DNA from: CAIUGU01 sp965279735 | Lineage (GTDB): Bacteria > Pseudomonadota > Gammaproteobacteria > Steroidobacterales > Steroidobacteraceae | Reading direction: 5' to 3' | DNA length: 64,000 nucleotides | Assembly (NCBI GenBank): GCA_965279735.1 | Contig: OZ257260.1 | Location: 2,976,001-3,040,000 of the forward strand | Position numbers and translations under genes: made by a program | Notes under the pieces: generated by a model | The model's database searches: none | What the model saw: only the letters and a program-made list of their open reading frames with translations | Told to the model about the DNA's origin: nothing | Shown: in pieces, positions 42,541-50,640 of the stretch | Layout: each line of letters opens with the position of its first letter | Position numbering within the stretch: position 1 is the first letter of the stretch

Positions 42541-43644
42541 ATGACCACTACCCTCACCAACGACTCTCCGCCCGCCGATCCGCCGCAGTCCCTGCCTTTC
42601 TGGCTGCTGGAACGCGATCTTCTGCCGGATGCACTGGTCCGCTTCGGCATCCGCCGGCTGCTGGCAGAACGGCTGCGCGACGAGAACAAAGGCAGCACCG
42701 AATTGCAGCAGCAACACCTGGACCGGTTCATTGAACAGCTCAAGGCCAGCCCGGTTGCCATCAACACACGCGAAGCCAACGAGCAGCACTACGAGCTGCC
42801 CTGCGAGTTCTTCGAGCTTGTGCTCGGGCGCAATCTCAAATATTCGTCGTGCTACTTTGAACCGGGCGTGCAGTCGCTTGAAGTTGCCGAAGCCCACATG
42901 CTCAAGCTCACCTGTGAACGGGCGCGGCTGCAGGATGGCGACGACATCCTTGAACTCGGTTGCGGCTGGGGTTCACTGACTTTGTGGATGGCGGAGCACT
43001 ACCCGCGCGCAAGGATCACCGCCGTCTCCAATTCCCGCACCCAGCGGCAGTTCATCGAGGCGCGTGCCTCGGAACGGGGTCTTGTCAACGTCAGGATCAT
43101 CACCTGCGATGCGAATGCGCTCGAATTTCCCGCTCAGGAGCGCTTCGACCGGGTCGTCTCGGTCGAGATGTTCGAGCACATGCGCAACTACGAGGTACTG
43201 CTTGCGCGCATTGCCGGCTGGATGCGCGAGGAGGCGACCCTCTTCGTCCACATCTTCACCCATCGGCAATACGCCTACCCGTTTGATGTCACGAGCGAGC
43301 GCGACTGGATGGCAAGGTATTTCTTCACCGGCGGCATCATGCCGAGTGATTCACTGCTGACGTACTTCCAGCGGGACGTGCGTCTCCTCGAGCACTGGCG
43401 TGTCGACGGCACGCATTACCAGAAGACGAGTGAGGCGTGGCTTGCGAACATGGACGCGAACCGGGAACGCATCCTGCCCATCCTCGCCGCGACCTACGGA
43501 GCAGGCGAAGTCCGTCGCTGGTGGGTGTACTGGCGCGTCTTCTTCATGTCCTGTGCCGAACTCTGGGGCTATGCGCGCGGCCAGGAATGGCTGGTTTCGC
43601 ACTATCTCTTCGCACCGCAAAAAGGCCGTCCCGCTGGCGGGTGA
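42541..43644 (+). CDS. Cyclopropane-fatty-acid-synthase-like methyltransferase
   Basis: The 367-residue SAM-dependent enzyme has a motif I of ILELGCGWGSLTLWMAEHYP, followed by ITAVSNSRTQRQFIE. Its head carries NEQHYELPCEFFELVLGRNLKYSSCYFEPG, typical of the CFA-synthase family (here the branch also related to plant N-methyltransferases). It would transfer a methyl group to an unsaturated fatty-acyl chain. It follows DUF1295 by 62 bases and completes the four-gene membrane-lipid operon. Confidence 0.9.
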   Translation: MTTTLTNDSPPADPPQSLPFWLLERDLLPDALVRFGIRRLLAERLRDENKGSTELQQQHLDRFIEQLKASPVAINTREANEQHYELPCEFFELVLGRNLKYSSCYFEPGVQSLEVAEAHMLKLTCERARLQDGDDILELGCGWGSLTLWMAEHYPRARITAVSNSRTQRQFIEARASERGLVNVRIITCDANALEFPAQERFDRVVSVEMFEHMRNYEVLLARIAGWMREEATLFVHIFTHRQYAYPFDVTSERDWMARYFFTGGIMPSDSLLTYFQRDVRLLEHWRVDGTHYQKTSEAWLANMDANRERILPILAATYGAGEVRRWWVYWRVFFMSCAELWGYARGQEWLVSHYLFAPQKGRPAGG

Positions 43645-43750
43645 TGATTGCGGAACATTAACGTGCTCCCTCTTTGACAGACGCGCGAACGGGCATAACA
43701 ATCGCTGTCCGAACTGCAATCGACGTGAAAAGATCGCGGCCGCCAACGCA

Positions 43751-45088
43751 ATGAATCCTTTCCGGTCCATCGCTCTGCTGCTATGCATCGCCTTCCTGGC
43801 GTGGGGCCACGCGTCGACAGCGGCTGAGCCGAACGAACCCGAACGGATTGCCGCACTCAACAAATATCTCGTCAGCGTCAAGGAACAGCAATGGGCCGAT
43901 GCGCTCGTCCCCGCGCAGCGGCTGCTGGAGCTGGCGCGGCAGGAGGGCCCACAGTCGGTAAATCTTGCTGATTCGCTGACACGCGTTGGCGGAGTCCAGT
44001 TCGCGATGCGCGACTACATGGGTGCGGAGGAGAATTTCATCGCGGCCATCGTGATGCGCGAGAAGCTTGAAGGTCCGCTCGACGGCGGACTCGAAGAGCC
44101 CCTGCGGGGCCTCGGGTATGCGATGGCTGCCACGGGTCGCCACGTTGAAGCGGTGCAGGTGCTGGAGCGCGCCCTGCTCGTCAGCCAGCGCAGCGTTGGC
44201 CTGTTCGATCTCAGCCAGCGCGGCCTCCGGCAAACGCTGGGCAACAGCCTTTCCGAAACAGGCCGGGGCGCAGAAGCAGAACAGCAGTTCAGGTCCATTC
44301 TGGAAACGGCCGAGAAAGCCTATGGCGTCGAGGATGTGCGCCTCGTTGAAACGCTTGTCATGGTCGGGGACTGGTATGCCCGCTGGGGACATTTCGAGGT
44401 GGGCCGCCAGTTCCATCGGCGCGCGATCTCGATCGTCGAGATGAAGGCGGGCCCCGTCGATGCACGCCTCATCGCTCCACTGCGCAGCCTCGGACGCAGC
44501 TATATCCGGGAAATGCTGTTCGCCAATGCGGGACAGGTGCTGGTCGCTGCCGATGGCACGATGGCCCGCCCCCTGCGCAGGACGAAGCTTCCCATGGAGG
44601 GGCAGGATGCGGTGGAACGCGCGATCAGCGTCATGGAAATCTCGGGCAGGCGCAATCCTGCTGCCTACCGCTCGGCAGTGGTCGATGCCGGTGACTGGTT
44701 TTTACTCAAGGGAGACATGAACAAGGCCCTGGAGTATTACCGGCGCGTCCCCAAGGAATCGGGAGAGACCTCAGCCGATGCCGCGTTGAGCAGCCCGTTG
44801 AGCGTCCCCGTGATGCTTGATTTCGCTTTTCCTCCTGTCGCCAGACGCTACCTGGACCGGCCGGCCGACCGCACCATCGAGCGCAAGCTGGTGATCGAAT
44901 TTACCGTGACCCGTTCGGGCGAAGTGCTGGAACCACGCGTGGTGGAAAGCGATGCATCGGAACGGATGGAGCGCGAAACCCTCGCATCGATCCGTGAAGC
45001 GCTGTACCGCCCGAGATTCGAGAACGGCGAGCCGGTGGATACGCAGAATGTCCGCTACGAGCAGAAATTCAGGGATCTGAAGAACTAG
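43751..45088 (+). CDS. TPR protein with TonB-like C-terminal domain
   Basis: The 445-residue exported protein has a signal peptide (to about ASTAAEP) and several TPR-like helical repeats (about 30-360, e.g. GRHVEAVQVLERALLVSQRS). The C-terminal domain of about 85 residues, with RKLVIEFTVTRSGEVLEPRVVESDAS, resembles the TonB C-terminal fold. It faces the stator-like cluster and overlaps its last gene by four bases tail to tail. It may link periplasmic proteins, but the function is not known. Confidence 0.8.
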   Translation: MNPFRSIALLLCIAFLAWGHASTAAEPNEPERIAALNKYLVSVKEQQWADALVPAQRLLELARQEGPQSVNLADSLTRVGGVQFAMRDYMGAEENFIAAIVMREKLEGPLDGGLEEPLRGLGYAMAATGRHVEAVQVLERALLVSQRSVGLFDLSQRGLRQTLGNSLSETGRGAEAEQQFRSILETAEKAYGVEDVRLVETLVMVGDWYARWGHFEVGRQFHRRAISIVEMKAGPVDARLIAPLRSLGRSYIREMLFANAGQVLVAADGTMARPLRRTKLPMEGQDAVERAISVMEISGRRNPAAYRSAVVDAGDWFLLKGDMNKALEYYRRVPKESGETSADAALSSPLSVPVMLDFAFPPVARRYLDRPADRTIERKLVIEFTVTRSGEVLEPRVVESDASERMERETLASIREALYRPRFENGEPVDTQNVRYEQKFRDLKN

Positions 45089-45915
45089 CTGGCAGGAGCT
45101 GCAGTGGCCGCGGGTTCCGTGGTCTGACCGGCAGGAGGAGTGTCAGTCTTGTTCGCAGGAAGAGCAGGTGTTTCACCTGCGGGAGGATCCGGCAACGCCG
45201 GAGCGGGATCGTTGCCCGCGGGTGCAGGGGCTGCTGCCGGTGCTTCCTGATTCGAAGTGGCGGGTGCTGGAGATTCAGCCGGTGTCGGCAATGTGTCCGG
45301 CTGCGGTGAGTCAGGCATCAACCCGCGGATGATTGCCTGCTCGCGAAATTCCACGACCAGCTTGGCTCCGGCGTCGCGCATCGCCAGCGCCGTGGCTTTC
45401 GCGAGCGGCTTCTGCGCACTCATTCCCGTTGAAGGCACGATGCCGTAGCCCGTAAACGGCCAGGATTCGGCGAGCCTGCCATCCGGCGTATACACGCTCA
45501 CGCGATACTTGATGCTAACGGCATAGAACGGTGTGCCCGCGTCACGAGGCGTCACGAAGGAAAATTCCTCTAGCGACGGTTCCAGCACCGCGCGAATGCC
45601 TGGCTCCGTCTGCTGCGCGGTCACCACGTTTTCCACGCGCACCACTTTCTGGAACATCGCTGTCAGCAGCCGCGACAGTCCCTCGGACTGCGCGGCTCCC
45701 AGCGCGACTTCCCAGTTGAAACCGTAACGCTCGCCCTTGAAAAGATAGTTCGAGAATTCGATCGGCATGTAGAGGGCGATCGAGATGGGGATGGGTTCAA
45801 TGACAGGCTGCGGGATGTTCGGCCGCGCTTCGAGGCGCATCGTGCTGCAGCCGCTGACCACCCCGAGGGCAGCGAACAGCGCGATCACTTGAATGATGTG
45901 CCAGCGACGAGTCAT
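45085..45915 (-). CDS. Lipoprotein, last gene of the stator/kinase cluster
   Basis: The 276-residue protein has a lipobox VVSGC near residue 23. A globular part (about 35-200, PIPISIALYMPIEFSNYLF, LGAAQSEGLSRLLTAMFQKVV, VSIKYRVSVYTPDGRLAESWPFTGYG in parts) resembles outer-membrane LptE/DUF4136-like folds. The tail of 70 residues is rich in Pro, Ala and Thr. It probably reaches through or along the periplasm. It ends the eleven-gene run, 41 bases after the second vWA gene. Confidence 0.78.
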   Translation of the reverse strand: MTRRWHIIQVIALFAALGVVSGCSTMRLEARPNIPQPVIEPIPISIALYMPIEFSNYLFKGERYGFNWEVALGAAQSEGLSRLLTAMFQKVVRVENVVTAQQTEPGIRAVLEPSLEEFSFVTPRDAGTPFYAVSIKYRVSVYTPDGRLAESWPFTGYGIVPSTGMSAQKPLAKATALAMRDAGAKLVVEFREQAIIRGLMPDSPQPDTLPTPAESPAPATSNQEAPAAAPAPAGNDPAPALPDPPAGETPALPANKTDTPPAGQTTEPAATAAPAS

Positions 45916-45956
45916 TGGAACTTGTTACTCCTTCAGCACTGTCGATGCAATCAGAC

Positions 45957-47009
45957 TCAGGTAGGGGGAGGAATCGCCACGGCCGGTGCGGCTTGTCCCA
46001 TGCGGATGCGGTTGCCCCCGCGCGGTTCCTGCAGGCCCACGAACGTCCCGCCGTTCCGTGCACAGAGTATTCGCATCAGGGTGGCAAACCGGATGCTGGT
46101 GTACTGCGGCGCGTCGGGGCGCACGGGAAATCCGATCGCGTGGATGCGGACGAGGCGTTCCCCCGTCTGGTCTTCGCGATTGACCAGATCGACGGTCTTC
46201 ACCACCGAGTCGATGGAAGGGCCGGTGAATTCGTCGCCGAAGACATAGAGACTGATCTTTTTATCCTTTGACCAGTACGTACGGATCGCCGACACAATGC
46301 CACCCGCAGGATTGGAGGCCGAGAATGCGTTCCAGCCGCGCAAACGGTCGATCACCGTCTTGCGTTGTCCCGGACTGTCCGGAATCCACTTGCCCTGGTA
46401 GCTCGGGAACATCGGCGTACCCACGTCGTTCATGACCTGGAAACCCTTGAGCTGCGGATAGATGTTCAGGGTCTCCTCGACCTTCTGCAGCATCTGGGTC
46501 CACTCGTAGTTGAACATGCTTCCCGAAGTGTCGATTAGGAAGATGACATATTCACTGTCGACCGGAATGCCGCCGATGGTGTTGTCGTCCTGGCGACGGC
46601 GGAAATTGGTGCCGAGCAGGCGTTTCATTTCCTCGCTGAGCTGCTGCTGGGCCGCGACGAGCTGGCCCTGGATCTGGTTCGCGACCTCCGATTCCTGCTT
46701 CGACGCCGCGTACTGGCCCTGGATGGTGCTGAGATCACCGCGCAACCGGGCGATGCGGGCTTTTTCCTCGGAGACCTGCTCCTGGCGCGCCACGAGATCG
46801 CGATTGAGCACGGTGCTGTCACCGCGCAATTCGTTCAATTCCTGGTTGAGCTTGACGATCTGGCCTTCCAGTTCCAGACGCGCCTGCTCCAGCGCTTTCG
46901 GTTCGCCGAACTTGCTCAGCATGAACAGCAGGATGACAGCGCCGAATGCACAGCAGATCGTGTCGAGGAACGACATGCTGAAAACCTGGAATTCCTGACG
47001 ACGTCTCAT
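45957..47009 (-). CDS. Membrane-anchored vWA protein with MotB/ExbD-like helix (2)
   Basis: The 350-residue protein begins with FSMSFLDTICCAFGAVILLFML (shown in parts, about residues 9-31), a membrane helix with an acidic residue (Asp16) near its start. The same feature marks the ion-binding helix of MotB/ExbD proteins. A coiled coil (about 40-125) follows, then a vWA domain (about 150-330) with the metal motif DTSGS at about 158-162. It overlaps the sister gene by four bases and probably forms the stator or force-transmitting partner of the channel encoded at 49509. Confidence 0.85.
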   Translation of the reverse strand: MRRRQEFQVFSMSFLDTICCAFGAVILLFMLSKFGEPKALEQARLELEGQIVKLNQELNELRGDSTVLNRDLVARQEQVSEEKARIARLRGDLSTIQGQYAASKQESEVANQIQGQLVAAQQQLSEEMKRLLGTNFRRRQDDNTIGGIPVDSEYVIFLIDTSGSMFNYEWTQMLQKVEETLNIYPQLKGFQVMNDVGTPMFPSYQGKWIPDSPGQRKTVIDRLRGWNAFSASNPAGGIVSAIRTYWSKDKKISLYVFGDEFTGPSIDSVVKTVDLVNREDQTGERLVRIHAIGFPVRPDAPQYTSIRFATLMRILCARNGGTFVGLQEPRGGNRIRMGQAAPAVAIPPPT

Positions 47010-48100
47010 GGCCAGTCCTTCGCGGGGCTGAGAAACGAGCCACCGGTGTTGCGGGACGCTACCCAGAACGCTGCCGGTGCAGATGGATCGCCTTCCATCG
47101 GCAGCAGGATCACATTGAGTGGAATGTCACGTGGATAACGCGCCATCGCCCGCTCGAACAGCTTGAGCCGTTCTTCGCCGTCCACCGTCTTGCGGATGAG
47201 CGGCGCCGAAGCGGCCTGCGTTGGCAACCCGTCTGTCAGCAGGATGACGTTGTCAGGACGCGGGTTCATCGCGGTGATTGCCGCGAACGCATTCTCGAGG
47301 CTCGTCCCGTCCTTCGGCACGATCTGCCGCAGATTCATGACAGCCTGGTTCAGGACTTCCGCGTTGTTGCCATCGAGCCATTTGCCGCCTGAGTCTTTCA
47401 CGAGTGGCGTCGCCGTCGTATTGAACGCATAGATCTGGAACTTGGAGGCCGTGGGGACCTGCGCGACCAGCCAGTCGACCGTACCGACCGCGCGTTGCCA
47501 TTTCTCGGAGAGGAGCTTGCGTGCATCGGACATGTTGCGCATGCGCAGGACGTTGACGACCGTTTCATCGAGCATGCTCGCGGACACATCGACAAGAATG
47601 AATACCCGCTCACCGCCGACTTTGAGTCCAGTGAGGTACTGGCGATCGCCCTGGCCGATGAAGCCGCGCACACGATTGCCGGGAGCACCCGGGCTTTGTG
47701 CGCCGCCTTCGAGCCGTCGCGTGCCTTCATCAAGCGCCTTGAGATCCGCCTTCAGACGCTCGATGGCCTCGCGACGCGACAGCGTAGTGCCTTCCGCGTC
47801 GGCGAGCTCCACCTTGAGACGCTGGGTTTCCTCGAGTACTCGCGTACCCAATCCTTCCATGCGCTTCGCTTCTTCCGTCGTCTGCGTCATTGAATTGCGC
47901 GCTTCGGCAAGGCCCTGGTAACCCTCGAGCACTTCCTGCTCCAGGCGATCGGTTTCGGCCCTGAGCGCTGCCGTGTCCTTCTGGAAGTTCTTCCCGCTCG
48001 ATGCATTCAGGATCATGTACAGCAGCACGATCGCGCCGAACGCACAGCAGATCGTGTCGAGGAACGACATGCTGAAGATGTCAAACTGCCGGCGTGCCAT
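47006..48100 (-). CDS. Membrane-anchored vWA protein with MotB/ExbD-like helix (1)
   Basis: The 364-residue protein has the same plan as its neighbour. A helix FSMSFLDTICCAFGAIVLLYMI (in parts, about residues 8-30) contains an Asp and is followed by a coiled coil (about 35-125) and a vWA domain (about 165-350) with the metal motif DVSAS at about 170. An insert, GNRVRGFIGQGDRQYLTGLK, precedes the domain. The start overlaps the stop of the FHA gene by 20 bases. It is a tandem paralogue of the next gene. Confidence 0.85.
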   Translation of the reverse strand: MARRQFDIFSMSFLDTICCAFGAIVLLYMILNASSGKNFQKDTAALRAETDRLEQEVLEGYQGLAEARNSMTQTTEEAKRMEGLGTRVLEETQRLKVELADAEGTTLSRREAIERLKADLKALDEGTRRLEGGAQSPGAPGNRVRGFIGQGDRQYLTGLKVGGERVFILVDVSASMLDETVVNVLRMRNMSDARKLLSEKWQRAVGTVDWLVAQVPTASKFQIYAFNTTATPLVKDSGGKWLDGNNAEVLNQAVMNLRQIVPKDGTSLENAFAAITAMNPRPDNVILLTDGLPTQAASAPLIRKTVDGEERLKLFERAMARYPRDIPLNVILLPMEGDPSAPAAFWVASRNTGGSFLSPAKDWP

Positions 48101-49487
48101 GGTCGTTCACGAGCTGGATGAGATCGAGCTGTACACCGGGTGCGCCGAGCCGAAGGCGGTCACCGACACGGAGAACCGTTTTGCCTTTCACCCTCTCTTC
48201 GTTGACGAAAGAACCGTAGGTGCTGTGGTCTTCGATCGTCGTGACGCCGCCCTGGCGCACGAGCGTGCAATGCAGGCGCGAAACACCCGGCGCTCCGGCA
48301 GGGACGGCGAGCTTGCGCTGTCCTTCGGGAACGGCCCATCCGAGATTGAGGGGCTCCGGCGTGAGCGGCCACGCGCGTCCTGAAAACAGCACATGCGTGG
48401 GTCGTTGTTCGACGGGCAATGCATCGACGCCCGCCATCGTGTTCGCATCGGCAGCGAGTGACACCGGCAGCCGGTAGACCAAGGTGAGGGAATCCGCCGC
48501 GCGCTGTATCGAACCGGCATGCAACAAGGCGCCACGCGCAGCAGCTCCATGCGGAACAACGCGGATTTCGCAGTCCCGCAATGCGGCCAGCTGTTCCAAA
48601 GCACCCGGCAGTTCGGCGATGCGACTGGATACGCGCAGTTCGATCGCCTCACCTGCAGGGCGGGATGCCTGCACGAGGCGAACCAGATCGGCGTACTTGG
48701 GCATTACTGCCTCAACCATCTGCTGTCGCGTCAGCTCGACGTGATGTGTCTCGCCACCGAAAACGATTTCCGCAACGACGGTCTCCTGGTCCTTGAGGAC
48801 TGCGAGCCAGCCCGGCAACTGATCGACGACGGACTGTTCAGTCACGGCCTGGTTGAGCGGATCGAAGCGCGTCTTGCTCACGAAGGTTTCGGCCACCTTC
48901 TCGATCCATGCCTGCTGGATGGCGAGCCACCCGAGCCGAGGCTGGAGTTCGAAATGACCGCGCTTCAAGCCCTGGCCTTCGCCCTGATGCTCGAGCACGG
49001 TGAGGACAGCCCTATGCAGTTCGATGTCCAGGTGCAGCACGCGCCTCGAGACCGCATCGAGCGAACTCGCTGCCAGGCCTGCATCCACGAGACCTGCAAG
49101 GACAATGCCTGTTTCATTGACGACACCGATCAGGATGCCGAGTTGATCACGCGAGTAGCCGGGGGGGATGGCCACCAGCAGCTGATCTCCTTCGACCAGC
49201 AAAGGCTTGAGGATGCCGGTCAGGTGTGCGAACGCCACATCGGCCGTGGTCTGCACCTCCGCCGTCGGACGAGGCAGCGCAGTCATGCCGATCTCGCGCC
49301 AGAAAGTGCTGTGCGCGAACAACGGTCGCTGACGCGCGCGCTTCGCAGCTTCAATTCCGGTCAACACGGTGTCGCCTTCGAGCAAGGCGAAGCCTGGACT
49401 GTCAGCCACGATTTCGCTTTCACCGCTCACGCCGATGCGCGCCAGGATCAGGCCGGCGTCATTCAGTTCGAGAGCGAGCAACGTCAC
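48081..49487 (-). CDS. Actin/HSP70-like protein with C-terminal FHA domain
   Basis: The 468-residue protein has an N-terminal actin/HSP70-like ATPase fold (about 1-330, MTLLALELNDAGLILARIGV, with a phosphate-loop-like start and a middle ILVVAIPPGYSRDQLGILIGV-type part). A C-terminal FHA domain (about 385-460) carries GVSRLHCTLVRQGG and DHSTYGSFVNEERVKG, the pThr-binding residues. The FHA part could read the kinase encoded in the same operon, and the ATPase part could control or assemble the complex. I infer these roles. Confidence 0.8.
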   Translation of the reverse strand: MTLLALELNDAGLILARIGVSGESEIVADSPGFALLEGDTVLTGIEAAKRARQRPLFAHSTFWREIGMTALPRPTAEVQTTADVAFAHLTGILKPLLVEGDQLLVAIPPGYSRDQLGILIGVVNETGIVLAGLVDAGLAASSLDAVSRRVLHLDIELHRAVLTVLEHQGEGQGLKRGHFELQPRLGWLAIQQAWIEKVAETFVSKTRFDPLNQAVTEQSVVDQLPGWLAVLKDQETVVAEIVFGGETHHVELTRQQMVEAVMPKYADLVRLVQASRPAGEAIELRVSSRIAELPGALEQLAALRDCEIRVVPHGAAARGALLHAGSIQRAADSLTLVYRLPVSLAADANTMAGVDALPVEQRPTHVLFSGRAWPLTPEPLNLGWAVPEGQRKLAVPAGAPGVSRLHCTLVRQGGVTTIEDHSTYGSFVNEERVKGKTVLRVGDRLRLGAPGVQLDLIQLVNDHGTPAV

Positions 49488-49508
49488 TGCGGCTATCCGT
49501 TGAGTCTG

Positions 49509-50309
49509 CTACCGCGCCAGCATGTGGCGAACCACATGCGTGTCGAGATAGTCCTCGGTGTCGAGCACCATGCGTTCCTGGCGCAGCTGCAACTGGTGCA
49601 GCATCAGCATCACGAGAATGCTCAAGGAAAGAGCGACGAGCGTTGCGTTGAATGCAGTACCGAGGCCGGAGACCACGCCTGAGACGTCGCCTTCAACCGC
49701 CTTGTGCGCCTGTTGCAGGGAGGCACCGATACCCCGCACCGTGCCGACGAACCCGATCGCGGGAATCGCCCACGCCACGAAACGCACCATCGACAGCTCG
49801 GAATCGAGACGATCGTTCTCGTGCTGGCAGACACTGCGAGCGGCCGTCGCCACGTCCTGGATATTGCGGGTGGCGCCGAAGCGATGCAGGGCCGTCAGCA
49901 ATGCCCGCGGCAACAGGAAACTGCGGGTCTCCGGTGAAAGGGATTCGATCTGCCGCGCGTATTCACGCGAGTCTTCCGGCAGGATCTTCATGCCTTCGCG
50001 CAGCTGCAGCAGGTCGGTATCGAGCAGCTTTCTCTGGCGGCCGACACGAATGGCACGGTACGCCATGATCGTGATCGCCCAGAGCGCGAAGATGAAGCAC
50101 ACCTCGGGCTCGTAGTCCTTGATGACCACCAACGCGTGCAGCTCCGGAACGTAGTTGGGATCGGCGGCCATCGCCACCATGTCCTGCGCACGGATCTCCT
50201 CAGCCCGCGGCCGGATCGTGGTGGCGTAGATGCCTTGGACGATGGTGATGATGATCACCAGCGAGAAGACTTCGATCAGGAAGTCATAGGACCTGGGCTT
50301 TTTCGTCAT
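49509..50309 (-). CDS. MotA/TolQ/ExbB-type proton channel protein
   Basis: The 266-residue membrane protein has one short N-terminal helix, a second (about 70-88) and two long ones (about 163-190 and 207-238). They carry AIPAIGFVGTVRGIGASL and GLGTAFNATLVALSLSILVMLML, typical of the MotA/TolQ/ExbB superfamily. It would form a pentamer around a dimer of MotB/ExbD-like helices. The only such helices here are in the vWA proteins, which are two genes downstream. Confidence 0.9.
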   Translation of the reverse strand: MTKKPRSYDFLIEVFSLVIIITIVQGIYATTIRPRAEEIRAQDMVAMAADPNYVPELHALVVIKDYEPEVCFIFALWAITIMAYRAIRVGRQRKLLDTDLLQLREGMKILPEDSREYARQIESLSPETRSFLLPRALLTALHRFGATRNIQDVATAARSVCQHENDRLDSELSMVRFVAWAIPAIGFVGTVRGIGASLQQAHKAVEGDVSGVVSGLGTAFNATLVALSLSILVMLMLHQLQLRQERMVLDTEDYLDTHVVRHMLAR

Positions 50310-50324
50310 GTCGTTCTCTGATCT

Positions 50325-50636
50325 TCAGATATCGATGGGGAAGGACACGTCGAAGTCGGCGCGCACCTGTTCGCTCGGGACGAAACGCTGCGGACTCGCG
50401 GCAGGCGAAGAAGCATTCGGTGTTGCTGGAGCCGGTGGCGTTGCAGCGGCTGTCGGTGCGGGCTTCGCTGGAGTGGCAGCAGGAGCGGGTGTCGCCGCCG
50501 ATGGCGCATCAGCGGCAGGTTGAGCAGGCGCAGTCGCTGCGGGCGTCGGAGTGCCGGAGGGCGCCGCCGCCAGGGCAGCAAGCCCCGCCAGCAGCGCGAG
50601 TGCTGCCACCACGGTCCGCAGATGTTTGTTGTGCAT
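50325..50636 (-). CDS. Small exported Ala/Pro-rich protein
   Basis: The 103-residue protein has a signal peptide (to about ALAAAPSG), an Ala/Pro/Thr linker of about 60 residues and a distinct end, QRFVPSEQVRADFDVSFPIDI, which has more normal composition and may be a docking motif. It starts four bases after the SUMF1 gene stop and ends 15 bases before the channel gene start, so it belongs to the cluster. The linker has the composition of a periplasm-spanning strand. Confidence 0.7.
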   Translation of the reverse strand: MHNKHLRTVVAALALLAGLAALAAAPSGTPTPAATAPAQPAADAPSAATPAPAATPAKPAPTAAATPPAPATPNASSPAASPQRFVPSEQVRADFDVSFPIDI

Positions 50637-50640
50637 GTGT

